Source: Dipteronia dyeriana (taxonomy: Eukaryota > Streptophyta > Magnoliopsida > Sapindales > Sapindaceae). Taken from it: a stretch of DNA of 64,000 nt. Within the stretch, counting starts at the first letter, position 1; each line of letters opens with the position of its first letter. The translations under genes were made by a program, and so were the position numbers. The notes below the pieces were generated by a model, which did no database searches, was not told the origin of the DNA, and saw nothing but the letters and a program-made list of their open reading frames with translations. Of this stretch, positions 35,478 through 46,839 are shown in pieces. Location of the stretch: assembly GCA_032871835.1 (NCBI GenBank), contig CM065303.1:51188597-51252596 (forward strand). Reading direction: 5' to 3'.

Positions 35478-38400
35478 CATGGAAAAAGCAAAAGTATTTT
35501 GGAAGAAATCATAAATTATGACCATAGTACACATGCAATAAAGTATTGACATAATAAGTTCATAATTCAAGGTTCGGCTAATCACCCAAAATTTGAGAAG
35601 TATTCCAATGGTTCATCACGAGCAGGACCCACATAAACTAGCTCACCCTCTGTTAACAACACAATGTCATCGAATTTACCATACACTGAACCTCTAGGTT
35701 GGTGTATGGAGCAAATTACAGTGTGCCCATCTTGCGCAAGTTGTCGCAGAGTTTCCATTACTTTCTCTGCTTGGAAAGCATCAAGCCCTGAATGCACCAT
35801 ATGCGATATTGTAATAGATTGGAAAATCCAAAATTACTTCAGTAGTCAACCATTTCAATACTCAAAGTAATAATTATAGGGGAAAATTGCAGCAATTTAC
35901 TATCTTTTAATCTGGATTTTTAATATTAAGTATTACGTAACCTAGATGGCTACATGTATAATTAATAAAAACTGTCTATATAGGTGCTTGAGTGCATCAT
36001 TAGGCAGGCAAATCAACAGAAGCGACCTGAGGAAACAAAAACCCTGTAGCTTCAAGTTTTCAACAATTTACTAACTGCAATTTTATTTGCTATCATAAGT
36101 TTTTTGAGAGACTAAATTCAAATTGAATTCAAATCAGATTCTCGTAAATTTAAATTTATTTCAAAAGGAATATATCAATATTTAGTTATGTACAATGTTT
36201 ATTACTTGTGGTCAATTGGTTAAAGCACAAAACATTTCTGTCAGACAAAATGCATGACAAACTTACCACATCAAAAGCCAAATCAAATGCAAGAAAGAAA
36301 GATGGAAAACTAGAGAGCTGCTGAGAATCTGTGAAGAAGAATACAAGCAGAATTGCATGAAGCACACATACCAGTTGTGGGTTCGTCTGCAAATATTACA
36401 GATGGGCTTGCAATCAGTTCACAAGCAACGGATAGACGTTTCTTTTCACCACCACTGATTCCACGAACTTTTGCATCACCCACATTGGTTTCAGCACAAC
36501 TGACCTTTTGAAGAAAGAGAATAAAAGCAACCCCCCAAAAAGAAAAAGAAAAAATGAATCAGAATAAAATATAAACCTTTACAAAATGCAGTTTTATCAT
36601 TACCAATTGATTTTGTTTTTATATTAAAACAACATCGAATATCATTTTATATGTACACTAACACTAGAAATTGGTGAAACAGCCAATTTAACTCAACTAA
36701 TTCTAATTGAAAACAAATAACATATTGTAAGACTTATGCTTCCTATTCAAAAAAAAAAAAACAAGAGGTGAGAAAAACTTTAGCCAAATGTCACTGGCCG
36801 CAAGCTTACAAGCCCAGGAGTCCAACAAAGGCCCTTATTCTGCCCAGCTCCTAGAAGATTATAGAGACCCCTCCACAATTCCAACATTGGTCAAGCTTCT
36901 GGAAGTCTCTAGCAACTCAACCATCTCTACACCATTCTTGTACTTAGCTAGATAGGTGTAGAATAATCTAGAACCTTGTAAAGGATGTAAATACATGTAG
37001 AGTATTCTAGTTAGGTGTAGAATATTCTGGAGACTAAATCTCCACTATTATACTAGATTAGTCTAGAACATTCCTTAAAGAGGTGGCTCATCTATAAATA
37101 GTCAACCCCTCTCATTTGTATATCATCCTAGAATTCTTTCATTAATACAACTTTTCATTTGAGAGTATTTGAGCATTCTAGCGATCCAGAGCATCGTTGT
37201 CTTCCTTCACAAGTCCCACCGATCCTCTGTCTTCGGGCTCCCCATTTCAGCCCTCTCCCCACTCTCCCCACTCTCCCCACTCTAAATCGCTTCCGCATCT
37301 TCACACTTGGCAACGTTCGTCCAAGAACTTGCCCGAGTGTCCCTCTTACAGGCTTACTTAGCAACGTTCCCACAGAAGTTGCCTAAGTGTCGCACGGGTG
37401 TGCCTAGCTGAAATCTCACCCCGTGACAGGTGGTATCAAAGCAGGTCGGTTCCAAGCAGCAGGGTTCGGAGCTTGTTACTAGGCAATCACAACTAGCACG
37501 AGTCATTCACTCCGATAGCGAAGTTGCCGCCAAAAAGCAATCACAACTAGCACGAGTCATGCACTCCGATAGCAAAATTGCCACCATAGAGCAATCACAG
37601 CTAGCACGAGCCACGCTCTCCGATAGCGAAGTTGCTCGATTCGTAATCCAAACGCTTGTTCGTGGCGACCAACGCTCCCACAACAAGCAAAGCAAGTCTA
37701 AGGCACTCTCCATCCAGGCGGAATCCCTGCCCGAGCCATGCAGGATGCCATCCGTAACACAACTCGAGGAGACACCCAGCTCTCCCTCCTCTTCACAGAA
37801 CGTAACGCCCAAGGACGTTCGAAAGAGAAGGAAGCGTGTAAGCCATGGGAGGCGATCGAAGGCACCGAGAGAAGGCACCCGAGATGCTGGATCACCTTCA
37901 AAGCCAAGCAAGCCCACTTGCATTGAGTCAAGGATGCAGCCCGCCGAAAAGCTTGAGAAGTCACCCAATTCTCCCACTTCTACACAGAACCAGCCGACCG
38001 TATGCGTTTGAAGGAGCAAGAAGTGCGCAAGCCATGGGAAGCGATCGAAGGCACCGAGATAAAGCACCCGAGATGCTGGATCACCTTCGAAACCTAGCCC
38101 AGCCCACTTGCGTCGAGCTAAGGATGCGAGACTCGAATTCGATCTCTCAGGGGAGGCTTCCCAAGCCGAAGGCCTTCCGCACGAATGACCCAACTTGTGG
38201 CCAACTCCAACATACTCAGCGCTCACACAACGAGGACGTTGCGAACTTAGGTGAGGGAGGATGTCACGGGCCGCAAGCTTACAAGCCCAGGAGTCCAACA
38301 AAGGCCCTTACTCTGCCCAGCTCTTGGAAGATTCTAGAGATCTCTCCACAATTCCAACATTGGTCAAGCTTCTGAAAGTCTCTAGCAACTCAACCATCTT

Positions 38401-40218
38401 TACACCATTCTTGTACTTAGCTAGATAGGTGTAGAATAATCTATAACCTTGTAAAGGCATGCAAATACACGTAGAGTATTCCAGTTAGGTGTAGAATATT
38501 CTGGAGACTTAATCTCCACTATTAGACTAGATTAGTCTAGAACATTCCCTAAGGAGGTGGCTCACCTATAAATAGCCAACCCCTCTCATTTGTATATCAT
38601 CCTAGAATTCTTTCATTAATACAACTCTTCATTTGAGAGTATTTGTGAGCATTCTAGCGATCCAGAGTATCGTGGTCTTCCTTCGCAAGTCCCACCGATC
38701 CTCTGTCTCCGGGCTCCCCATTTCAACCCTCTCCCGACTCTCCCCACTCTAAATCGCTTCCACATCTTCACACTTAGCAACGTTCGTCCAAGAACTTGCC
38801 CGAGTGTCCCTCCTACAAGCTTACTTAGCAACGTTCCCACGGAAGTTGCCTCAGTGTCGCACGGGTGTGCCTAGCTGAAATCTCACCCCGTGACACAAAG
38901 CTCTAGACATCACGTCATGTCACAAAAATCAAGTCAGCCTTACCAAGCCTAGCCTGAACAAGAGATTGTTCACATATTCATCTCTCTCTTCCACTGAAGA
39001 TATCTCCGGAAGCTGAAGCTCTGCAGCAAGAGAGAGAGTTTCCCGCACGGTCAATTGTGAGAAAAAGAGGTCCTCCTGTCTCACATAAGCAAACCTGCAA
39101 AAACAAACAAGCACTAAAAAATCCAATATCGAACGTGCATATATCCCTTGAAAACATTCATTGCAACAAAACATAAACATACTTATAAGCTTTATTTGAG
39201 CTAGGCTTTCCATTGACTTCCAACAACCCAGATAAATGTAATGTGGGGGACGCCGATAGCTGACCAGCCAGAACATTCAACAGCGTAGTCTTCCCCGACC
39301 CCGAAGGTCCCATTATTGCCAATAACCTCCCAGGTTTCGCCTCTCCACTAACGTTCTTGAGCAGAAACCTCACCTATAGATTAAAACCATCCACTCTATG
39401 ATTTCAAATGAGAAAATATAATTTGTAGCTCAAATTAACAATTTTTCATGAAAAAATCATCCCTCAAATTCTTCCCTCATTTTTAATATTATACTAATTC
39501 AAGCTATATAAATATATATATAAAAAAAGATGTAACTAAAAACCTGAAAATATAGAACAATAAAAATGTAAGGCCCCTTCCGTAAGCATTTTTCGTTTGC
39601 CGTTTTTCGAAGAGATAAATGAAAATGAAAAGTTGCCTTTGGTTCAGTTTCGAAATCCGAAAATGCTTCCGGTAACATATACTGAAATACTGTATTTTAA
39701 AAATGAAAACAATAGGAAAATGCATCCGGTAGGTTATCTGAAAAATATGAAATATCAATTTTTACATTTTATTTAATATTATAACAATTATAAATTGATT
39801 GATTAAACGATTACCATTTAATCAAAATTTCTTCTCACATGAGTCACACCCATGTTTTCTTCAAATATTTAATCATTAAAATAATATATCTACCAAAAAA
39901 TGAAAAAAAAAAAAAACTCACTGATTTTGACGACTTATCAGAAAGAGAGCATGTGATGTTGCGCCACCGGATGGTGACCGGGAAGACTTTGTCCGGAACC
40001 TGAGCTTCACCGGTAGTGTCGCTGTCTCCTGCGGCGTCGTTTTGCTCATCGTCGTCGCCGCCGCTAGAATACTCGTTTCCGGGTAACAGAGCTGGGCCGG
40101 GTCCTGAAAACACGCGGACGAGCAGAGCGGCGGCGACGGCCACCAGTAGCTGGCCCACACCGTTCCCGCCAATTCCGGCCACCGCCTGGCCAAACTTCTT
40201 CCCGCCAAAAACCACCAT
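27532..40218 (-). CDS. ABCG7: ABC transporter G family member 7, half-size transporter, 11 exons
   Basis: Exons (minus strand) are 40218-39922, 39373-39183, 39094-38944, 36504-36372, 35787-35586, 31963-31699, 31182-31051, 30039-29819, 28986-28774, 28651-28567 and 27822-27532. All introns run GT to AG. The joined frame is 726 codons, essentially the length of Arabidopsis ABCG7. An N-terminal hydrophobic stretch lies at about residues 19-37. The nucleotide-binding domain shows Walker A GPSGSGKT (121-128), signature [11 protein letters not shown] (226-236), Walker B VIFADEP (249-255) and H-loop His 286. The C-terminal half forms the membrane domain, with conserved [29 protein letters not shown] and [20 protein letters not shown]. 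Half-transporters pair to form a pump; the substrate of ABCG7 is not evident here. No break was found, so the gene is likely functional despite retrotransposons in introns 3 and 5. Confidence 0.95.
30919..30940. repeat. ATT microsatellite in ABCG7 intron 7
   Basis: About seven ATT units lie at the start of an otherwise unremarkable intron (30040-31050). Confidence 0.6.
32078..35096 (+). mobile_element. non-autonomous copia LTR retrotransposon in ABCG7 intron 5
   Basis: Two direct LTRs, 32078-32988 and 34202-35096, both begin TGTTGGATAT and end near CCGCTAACA (CCGCTAAAA in the first). A 5-bp target duplication TCATT flanks the element at 32073-32077 and 35097-35101. A primer binding site, TTGGTATCAGAGCACTGG, follows the first LTR, and a purine tract, AAGGGAGGA, precedes the second. 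The internal 1.2 kb holds a gag remnant only. The LTRs contain a TATAAATAG-type promoter motif near 32677-32683. It sits antisense to ABCG7. LTR divergence is visible but modest, so the insertion is not very old. Confidence 0.9.
32990..33840 (+). pseudogene. copia gag remnant (UBN2 + zinc knuckle)
   Basis: The frame opens right after the primer binding site and shows the copia Gag plan: [20 protein letters not shown], a middle with [12 protein letters not shown] and [14 protein letters not shown], then [20 protein letters not shown] and [13 protein letters not shown], and finally a knuckle [12 protein letters not shown] with its first Cys before a stop and Tyr in place of His. Stops at 33389-33391 and 33737-33739 break the frame. 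No protease, integrase or RT follows before the second LTR, so the element depended on others for mobility. Confidence 0.85.
35410..35506. repeat. AT microsatellite and ~50-bp duplication in ABCG7 intron 5
   Basis: ATCATGGAAAAAGCAAAAGT occurs twice, at about 35428 and 35477, each copy preceded by a run of TA dinucleotides (the second much longer). The pattern fits slippage of the TA run plus a local duplication. Confidence 0.7.
36789..38895 (+). mobile_element. short non-autonomous LTR retrotransposon in ABCG7 intron 3
   Basis: Direct LTRs at 36789-37428 and 38262-38895 (640 and 634 bp) start TGTCAC and end CCCCGTGACA. The 4-bp sequence CAAA flanks both sides (36785-36788 and 38896-38899). 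A primer binding site, TGGTATCAAAGCAGG, follows the first LTR at 37431, and a purine tract, GGTGAGGGAGGA, precedes the second. The LTRs carry CTATAAATAG near 37091 and 38570 as a likely promoter. The interior is 833 bp. The LTRs are about 95% alike. It lies antisense to ABCG7. The size and lack of gag or pol make it TRIM/LARD-like; the class (gypsy-type by its ends) is inference. Confidence 0.85.
37430..38262 (+). other. internal region of the short LTR element, no recognisable gag or pol
   Basis: An open frame of 193 codons (37430-38011) begins within the primer binding site. It contains three copies of a unit of about 54-57 bp, [15 protein letters not shown], and then Ser/Pro/Lys-rich sequence. 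A second duplicated block, with GCGATCGAAGGCACCGAGA and ACCCGAGATGCTGGATCACC, occurs at about 37853 and 38041. Long overlapping frames on both strands reflect high GC and repeats. No zinc knuckle, protease or polymerase motif is present. It may be a non-coding packaging region or a degenerated gag. Confidence 0.5.
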
Positions 40219-40273
40219 TTGTTATTTAATTTCTTAAAAAAATGATCTTCTTTGTTCTCGCTGTTTGTTGTAG

Positions 40274-40304
40274 CAGAGGACTGACTGACTGATTGACTGA
40301 CTAG
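40274..40304. repeat. GACT-type microsatellite upstream of ABCG7
   Basis: A run of about seven GACT/GATT units lies about 60-90 bp upstream of the ABCG7 start codon, probably in its leader or proximal promoter. No TATA box could be assigned with confidence. Confidence 0.5.
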
Positions 40305-40772
40305 TTAAGCTAAATTTAAAAGCCGCAAGTCATTAATTAATTAACTAAATTTAATTAATATTCACAAAACGCTGTCGTATTTGGTGTATTGTTTGTGATT
40401 TTTGTGTCTGAAAAGTCCAATGGAAGTTGAGATTTCGCTTGGGGGGAATAAAGACACGTAAACATTTGAAGATAAGGTGCGTTTAATGGGCCAGTTGGGC
40501 CCATCTTTTTGAAACAATTGGACAATGATGAATAAGTTTTTGTTTCTATTTTTTTATTTTGTTTTAAATTTCGTCAAGCATTCGATTTATTTGTCTAATG
40601 CATTAGAACGACTTTTTTTTTACATTATAGGTTTGAGTTTCTTTCTGTCTTCAAATTTAGAATTATTATAATATTATATATATATATATATATATGTTTT
40701 ATTTAAAAATCCATCTTATAAATAAATTCCTCCTGGAAAAATGGTTTATATAGTTTTCCATATAGGTGTATT

Positions 40773-41471
40773 TAGGGGTGGGCATAAAAACCGAAACCGA
40801 ATTGAATCGAAGCGAACCGAACCGAAAAAGGGTGTTTGGTTCGGTTCGGTTCGGTTCGGTTCGGTTCATAGCTTATATTCGGTTCAAACCGATTTGAAAT
40901 TTAAAAACCGAATTAAATTCGGTTCGATTTTGGTTTCGGTTTTGAACATACAAAATCGAACCGGACCGAATAAATCGAATTGTCTTGATGAAATATTTTG
41001 TAACGTTCAATTTTATTATGGTCTGTTTGTTGATGATGTTTTATTTTTTACTACATTATGTATTACATTTTTTTACTTATATTTTATTATAAGTTATGAA
41101 GATTTTATATTTTGATTGAGTATGTAGATTGAATATGATTAAAATTTTAGATTTGGATTGAAAATTGGTTATATTTTATTTAAATTATTTTTTACGTATT
41201 ATGTTTTCTTAAAAAAAGTTTAAGCCTAAATGCTAAAACAAACAAATAAAAAGCCCAAAAAAAATTAAAAACATATAAAAAAACCTTCAAATCCCAATAG
41301 GCCCAAAACCGAATTGAACCGAACCGAGATAAAGGTGTTCGGTTCAATTCGGTTTTCAGATTCAATTCCGTTTTCAGGTTCAAACCGATTTACTTTTTTA
41401 AAAACCGAATATATGTCAGTTCAATACGGTTTTGGTTAAAACCGAACCGAACCGATCCATACCCACCCCTA
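40773..41471. mobile_element. hAT-like MITE with AACCG-rich ends
   Basis: The element starts TAGGGGTGGGCATAAAAACC and ends ATCCATACCCACCCCTA, its inverted partner. It is flanked by an 8-bp near-duplication, GGTGTATT / AGTGTATT. Subterminal regions are dense with CGGTTCGGTT / AACCGAACCG on both ends, and the middle is AT-rich. There is no transposase. It lies about 550 bp upstream of ABCG7. Confidence 0.8.
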
Positions 41472-42009
41472 AGTGTATTCAACTCATATTTACATCGTAT
41501 GCTTATCATGCATGAAGCGATAAACCATCCCAATGTTAGGGAGAGAATGTAAATGTTCGTAAAAGTTGTAACAATGTCATGGTGCCCTTAAAAATACAGT
41601 CAAAACATAACGATTAATGTAAATTGAATTAAAAGGATAATTGGAATTTTGTTTTTTCTTTTTATTTTCTATATTTTTCAAGTTTTTGAGTGCCTTTGTG
41701 CTTGTTATTAAACAAATTTGGAAGTTCTACCTCCGACTTTTTAGCAAGAGTGTTCATCGGTTCAAATCCAATAAAATACATTTTAATTAAATATCAATTA
41801 GGTTTGAAGAATACATATAAATTTGTTATTCACTTTTTTTCAATAGTTAATATTTATATCTATGTCTATATAATACTTTATAATGGAATCCTCACGGCTA
41901 CGGTGCCACATGTCACATGAGAGAATTTTGACATTAAATTTTATATTTCTCGAAGCTTTAGCCATTGATTAGGTTTTTTTTTTAACTTAACCATTAATTA
42001 GTTGTTTTG

Positions 42010-42082
<73 letters not shown>
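42010..42082. repeat. ATT microsatellite, about 24 units
   Basis: A nearly uninterrupted run of ATT triplets. Similar shorter runs flank the element at 42384-43116 and occur at 44836-44862. Confidence 0.9.
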
Positions 42083-42083
<1 letters not shown>

Positions 42084-42383
42084 GAATTTGGATCCTCTAT
42101 TGATCTGATCTTTTTCCTGACCTCATCTAATCTCATGACACATAAACATTGTAATGAATGTGTGGTCAAGATGTGATTGGTTTCCACAACCATTTTACAA
42201 ACAACCAATCACATGTTTTAAAAAGGTCAGAAAAAATATAAGATAGATCTAAATCCTATTATTATGACGCCACAGTCGCCGTAAGAGAATTTTGATATTA
42301 AATTATATATCTCCAAGAGCTTTAGGCATTAATTTTTTTATTTAACCATTAATTAGTTGTTTTGACTATTATTATTATTATTA

Positions 42384-43116
42384 GGGATAATTACTCTGGT
42401 GACCATCAACTCTTGCCACCACTATCAAAATAGCTACCGGATGGGGAATTGGTTTCAAAATGACCATTTTTGGTAAACAATGTTACACTAATGGTCATTC
42501 CATCCATTTCCATCCAATAAATATGGGGATATCATTAATTTATTTTAGATATTTTTTATAATCAAGTTTTCTTTTATTTTTTGAAACAAATAATTATATT
42601 TAGTGTATTTATATACATATAACATATATATCAAACATGTATATGTATATATATATATATATATATACATGTGTGTGTGTGTGTGTTTTAGAAGATTAAA
42701 GTTACAAAATGTGAAAATTCTAAAAAATATATTTGACATAAGTTGAATAGAAATATATAGAAATATATATATAATTTTGTTTTTCTTTTTTAGAAGATTA
42801 AAATTTTAAAACGTATATTTGAGATAAGTTGAAAAGAAATATATATATATATGGGATATGCTATACGTATATACACATATTAAATATAATTATTTGTTTA
42901 AAAAATCGAAAGAAAAAATTGATTTCCAAAAAATATCTAAAGTAAATTAATGATATCCCCTTATTTACCAAAATGCCACTTATTGGATGGAATTGGATGG
43001 AATGGTTATTAGTATAACATTGTTTACCAAAAATGGCTATTTTAAAACCAATTCCCCATCCGGTGGCCGTTTTGATAGTGGTGGCAAGAGTTGATGGTCA
43101 CCGGGATAATTATCCC
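42384..43116. mobile_element. long-TIR element inserted in an ATT microsatellite
   Basis: The left end GGGATAATTACTCTGGTGAC and the right end GTCACCGGGATAATTATCCC begin inverted repeats of about 160 bp, carrying CATCAACTCTTGCC, GGATGGGGAATTGGTTT and CAATGTTACACTAATGG in both arms. ATT runs lie directly on each side, so the target duplication is hidden in the microsatellite. The centre is AT-rich with a TA run and a local duplication of TTAGAAGATTAAA. It has no coding capacity and resembles a MULE-type MITE. Confidence 0.75.
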
Positions 43117-43269
43117 TTATTATTATTATTATTATTATTTATATTCCTTAATTTAACAAAATTCTTTTGGTATTCTTCGATTAGCTTTTCTTTTTGAAAC
43201 TTGGACATTAATTATTTGCTTTGGCTATTAATATTATTAGGACAAATTATAACCAACCTCCCTAACGCT

Positions 43270-43660
43270 AGGCATGCCCACGGTTTCGACCTGTTCCAGT
43301 TCCGGTTTGGAACCGTCGGTTCTGGTTCCGGAAGGAGCTAGAACCGAAACCTGAACCGAAACCGTCGGCCGGTGGTTCCGGTCCGTTTTTTTTTTTTTTT
43401 TTTTTTTTTTACAATTTTGCATAAGAAAAATAAAAAAATAAAAAAATAAATTTATATATTTTCTGGAACTAGCGGTTCCAGAACCGGAACCGAACCGTCG
43501 GTTCCAGGGCGGTTTTTTTTTTAGGAGAACCGAAACCGAACCTTCAGCCCCACGGTTCCGGTTACGGTTCTGGAACCGGTTCCACGGTTCCAGTTACGGT
43601 TACGGTTCATTTTACACAGTTACGGTTCAGTTCCACGGTTCGAACCGAACCGTAATCATA
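43270..43660. repeat. AACCG/CGGTT-rich MITE remnant
   Basis: Dense GGTTCCGG / AACCGAACC words occur on both strands, bounded by TAGGCATGCCCACGGTT and AACCGTAATCATATCTA, which match as inverted repeats at 12 of 17 positions. A T run at 43387-43410 interrupts it. No clean target duplication was found. It belongs to the same broad class as 40773-41471. Confidence 0.5.
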
Positions 43661-43669
43661 TCTACTTGA

Positions 43670-46415
43670 GGTTTGAATTTAGACAACTAAAAACAATTGT
43701 TCCATTTACAAAATGACTCAATTACCCCTAAGTCAATCGTCGGCACCTACTTTTTACCTATTTTTTTCCTTCTTCTTCTTCTTCTTCTTTTTGATATCTC
43801 TTTGTGACTCCGATCCTCTTCTTCACTAGATTTTTATTTTATAAATCTCTTTCTTGTGAAAATCTTCCAATGTGTCTTTTTAATTTTCTCTTTCTTTCTA
43901 GGCATGGATTTGTGTGTTCTTCTTCCTTACCAATTTTCATTTCATACATCTCTTCCTTTTAATTCTGTTGAGATTTAAAAAAAATTAAGAATAAATTTTG
44001 AACTTTTTTATGTCATTATACATCTAAAAAGTAACTAAATTTCTTCACAGAGACAACCAAACATCAAATTTGCAATTTACAACACCAAAAAAAAAAAAAA
44101 AACTTTCTCCAAGTTTAGATGAAGTTTTTTTAAAATATATATGGTTAGATGCATATTTTGGAGCATCGGACAAAAAAAAAAGGGAAAAATTAAAACAAAA
44201 CTTGAGAATAGAAGAATTTAACAGGAAGTTGAGGGGAAAATGAATGTTAAGAATGGGAGAAAAATGGAAAAGAAAACAAAAAGCTTTTTAAAAAGGAGTT
44301 ATTGATTTAGGGGTTTTATTTGGCTTCAAAATTTAAAAGTTCTTCCATGCGTCATAACATAACTGAACAAAAAATTGTAAACCAAGTGTTATACCACATG
44401 GCACAATTTTATTGATCCGTCCCACAATTGATGTCGGTAAGACGGACCATAAAAGATTTTCTCACTTAAATGGATGATTGAATGATTGTTTTTTTATAGA
44501 TAAAAAATTTCAAATGAAAAAAATTAACTAAAATTCCAACTGACCGTTTGGATTGCCTGTATAATTGCATTTGCTAGATTAATGGTCAAGAAATGCTTTT
44601 TATAAATTTTAAAACTTCTAAAAGTTATTATTTTATTGTATTTTATTAAGTCGTGCATTAAATGTATATTATTGATATGATGTGTACATTTCACTAATCA
44701 TACTTATTTTTTAAAGTACGAAATATCTTTAAACTAAGTTTATATACTTTGAGTTAAAGGATGTTGACTAACTGAATGAGAGGTAAGTGTCAATAAATAT
44801 TTTATGGTTGTCTAAGAGATTTGTTGGTTGCCATTAATAATAATAATAATTATTATTATTATTATAAAAAGAGAGATAATGAACCTGGATGTTTATTGTC
44901 TTGTATATATTTTCTCATTAATTTTGTTAATTAAATCCTTTTTTAAGCCTATGTGTACATTGAACTCATTCATCAATTTATATTAATGACATATGTAATT
45001 GAAATAAAATAAAGGAAAATCATTTACTGACTGGCTAATAAGGTGTTGGCACGTGATATTTTTCTTTCACTTTTTATATTTGTCTCCATATATTCTTTCA
45101 AAATGGGTCACATGTCAATATTTCATTGGTGCTGTCAGTATCTTGAGTATTGATTAATCAGTATCCAAACATTATCCTAAAATAAAAGGTCACTCTACAT
45201 ATACATTGTATTAATTAATTATTTAATTGAAGTAAAATAAGTAGTCACCCTATATATACATTGTACACCTTAATGATTTAATTTAGACATTGAACTCTTT
45301 AATAATTATCCTTCCATACATGCACTAAATTAACAATGACCCTTTATTGTTCAACCCTTCATTTTTTCAATTCATTTTCTATAAATTTAAAATTTTCATT
45401 GAAGAATAACTATGGAGGTTCTCGGCATTACCCGAGTTTGATCAAAACAAAGACAAAATCAACAACCAAATAGGATTCCCAAATTTCTCATTTGGTAGGT
45501 ATATGGAGCTCATGGTTGTCCCTAAAAGGTAAGACAAGGTTTTTTTTTCTTTTAAAAGAAAATCTTATACTTCGTAATTTAATTTTTACTATTCAAATAT
45601 CTATTTCATTATTAATGTCCAATTTAATTTATATATTGCTTTTTTAGAGATTACTGATTATTTGTGATAGTTATGCATTCATTACGGTTTTGGAGGAGTT
45701 TAGATTGCTGCTTTGTAGGAGCAATCTTGGTTCTCTCGGTTCAAAAGGCACCCCAGTACAAAAACATCTTATTGAGGCACTTTGCAAGCAATAGACGTCG
45801 TGGACAATAGTATAGTGAGGAAATGGATATAATATTATTAAGTGGCATCCTCCCAGGCTATAATAAAAGCCTCTTGATGTGTGATCTTCTCTGGTGGGAC
45901 TTTACAGTAGAAAGATGAGAAAACCGTAGATGATTGATGGGTTTGCTTCAGTGCATTGTGTTTTCTAACCCAATATATAATGTGGAGAAGCAACTATAAC
46001 ATGTTTTCAAGTGAACAATAAGTTTTTTTAGTATGTAGCAGATGCTCAATGTGTGTATATATTAATTGGATGAAACTGTATGCATTTGTTAAGCTATAAG
46101 AAATTTATTTATTTATATTTTGTAAAATTTGGTTGAGGTGAATCAGTCAAACTTGAAAGAGGTAGATATGGAAGTTTGATGGGAAAATGTCAAACTGTCA
46201 ATATGATAGGCCTTCCACTGGAATCTAAACACACTCATGACTCGTACGAGTAGTTCATGACTATTATTTCTTGATCTTATTATAACTTTATAAAAACCTA
46301 ATTGACTGCCAATTAAAATAGATTGAAATCAAAAGTAAGTTATTGTCATAACTACAATTGTTTTTAATGAAACTTTTTCATTCCTAAAGTAAGATAATTT
46401 TATTATAAATCAAAA
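43670..46415. other. long AT-rich stretch without a recognised gene
   Basis: No supported coding region was found. A CTT-rich run lies at 43769-43790 and an ATT run at 44836-44862. The only gene-like wording is around 45410-45800, where short open pieces separated by plausible splice signals occur, but no protein family is recognised. If the Helitron call is right, this is its interior and such pieces could be captured exon fragments. Confidence 0.35.
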
Positions 46416-46839
46416 CCCGTGCATTGTATGGGTTTGCATACTAGTATTATAGTAAAATGGAATCTTACGGCACCACGTGGTATTATGAGAGAGCTTTAGC
46501 TTTAAATTACATTTCACCGTCTATCTAATAATTAGTTTATTTGCATTAAATCCTGAGGGAGTTTTAGATTTAATTATATTCATGGTTATTTTATACTTAT
46601 GAAATTTAAGAATTATATTATTAATTATCTTTTATATAGATGAAAACATATTTCTAAGCCTTTTCTATTGTTGTTATACCTGACATTACCAAAAACTGAA
46701 GTAATGAATGCTAAGAAAACACTGAACCTGCCACAAAAATTGGATAACAACATGTTTATCGAACAAAAATCCTTATCCAACAAATTAAATGAGAAATCAA
46801 GAGAATGAGTAATGCATGTGGTCCTATGCATTAATTTTT

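Larger units (their letters stand above)
41859..46444 (+). mobile_element. probable non-autonomous Helitron(s)
   Basis: The 3' end is convincing: a hairpin CCCGTGCATTGTATGGG at 46416-46432, 8 nt before the terminal CTAG (46441-46444), followed by T, as Helitrons require. A candidate 5' end at 41859 reads A|TCTATGTCTATATAATAC and leads into TGGAATCCTCACGG, seen at Helitron starts. A similar start-like segment (TGGAATCTTACGGCACCACG) begins immediately right of the 3' end. Inside are ATT microsatellites, a long-TIR element and an AACCG-rich MITE. No Rep/helicase is encoded. Whether 41859 really pairs with 46444 is uncertain. Confidence 0.45.

Noticed and set aside
37507..38301. Minus-strand 264-codon open frame
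   Set aside because: It lies antisense in the GC-rich interior of the short LTR element, overlaps four other frames and contains repeated blocks; no domain is recognisable.
41757..41770. GGTTCAAATCC resembling a tRNA B box
   Set aside because: No A box, acceptor stem or cloverleaf could be formed around it.
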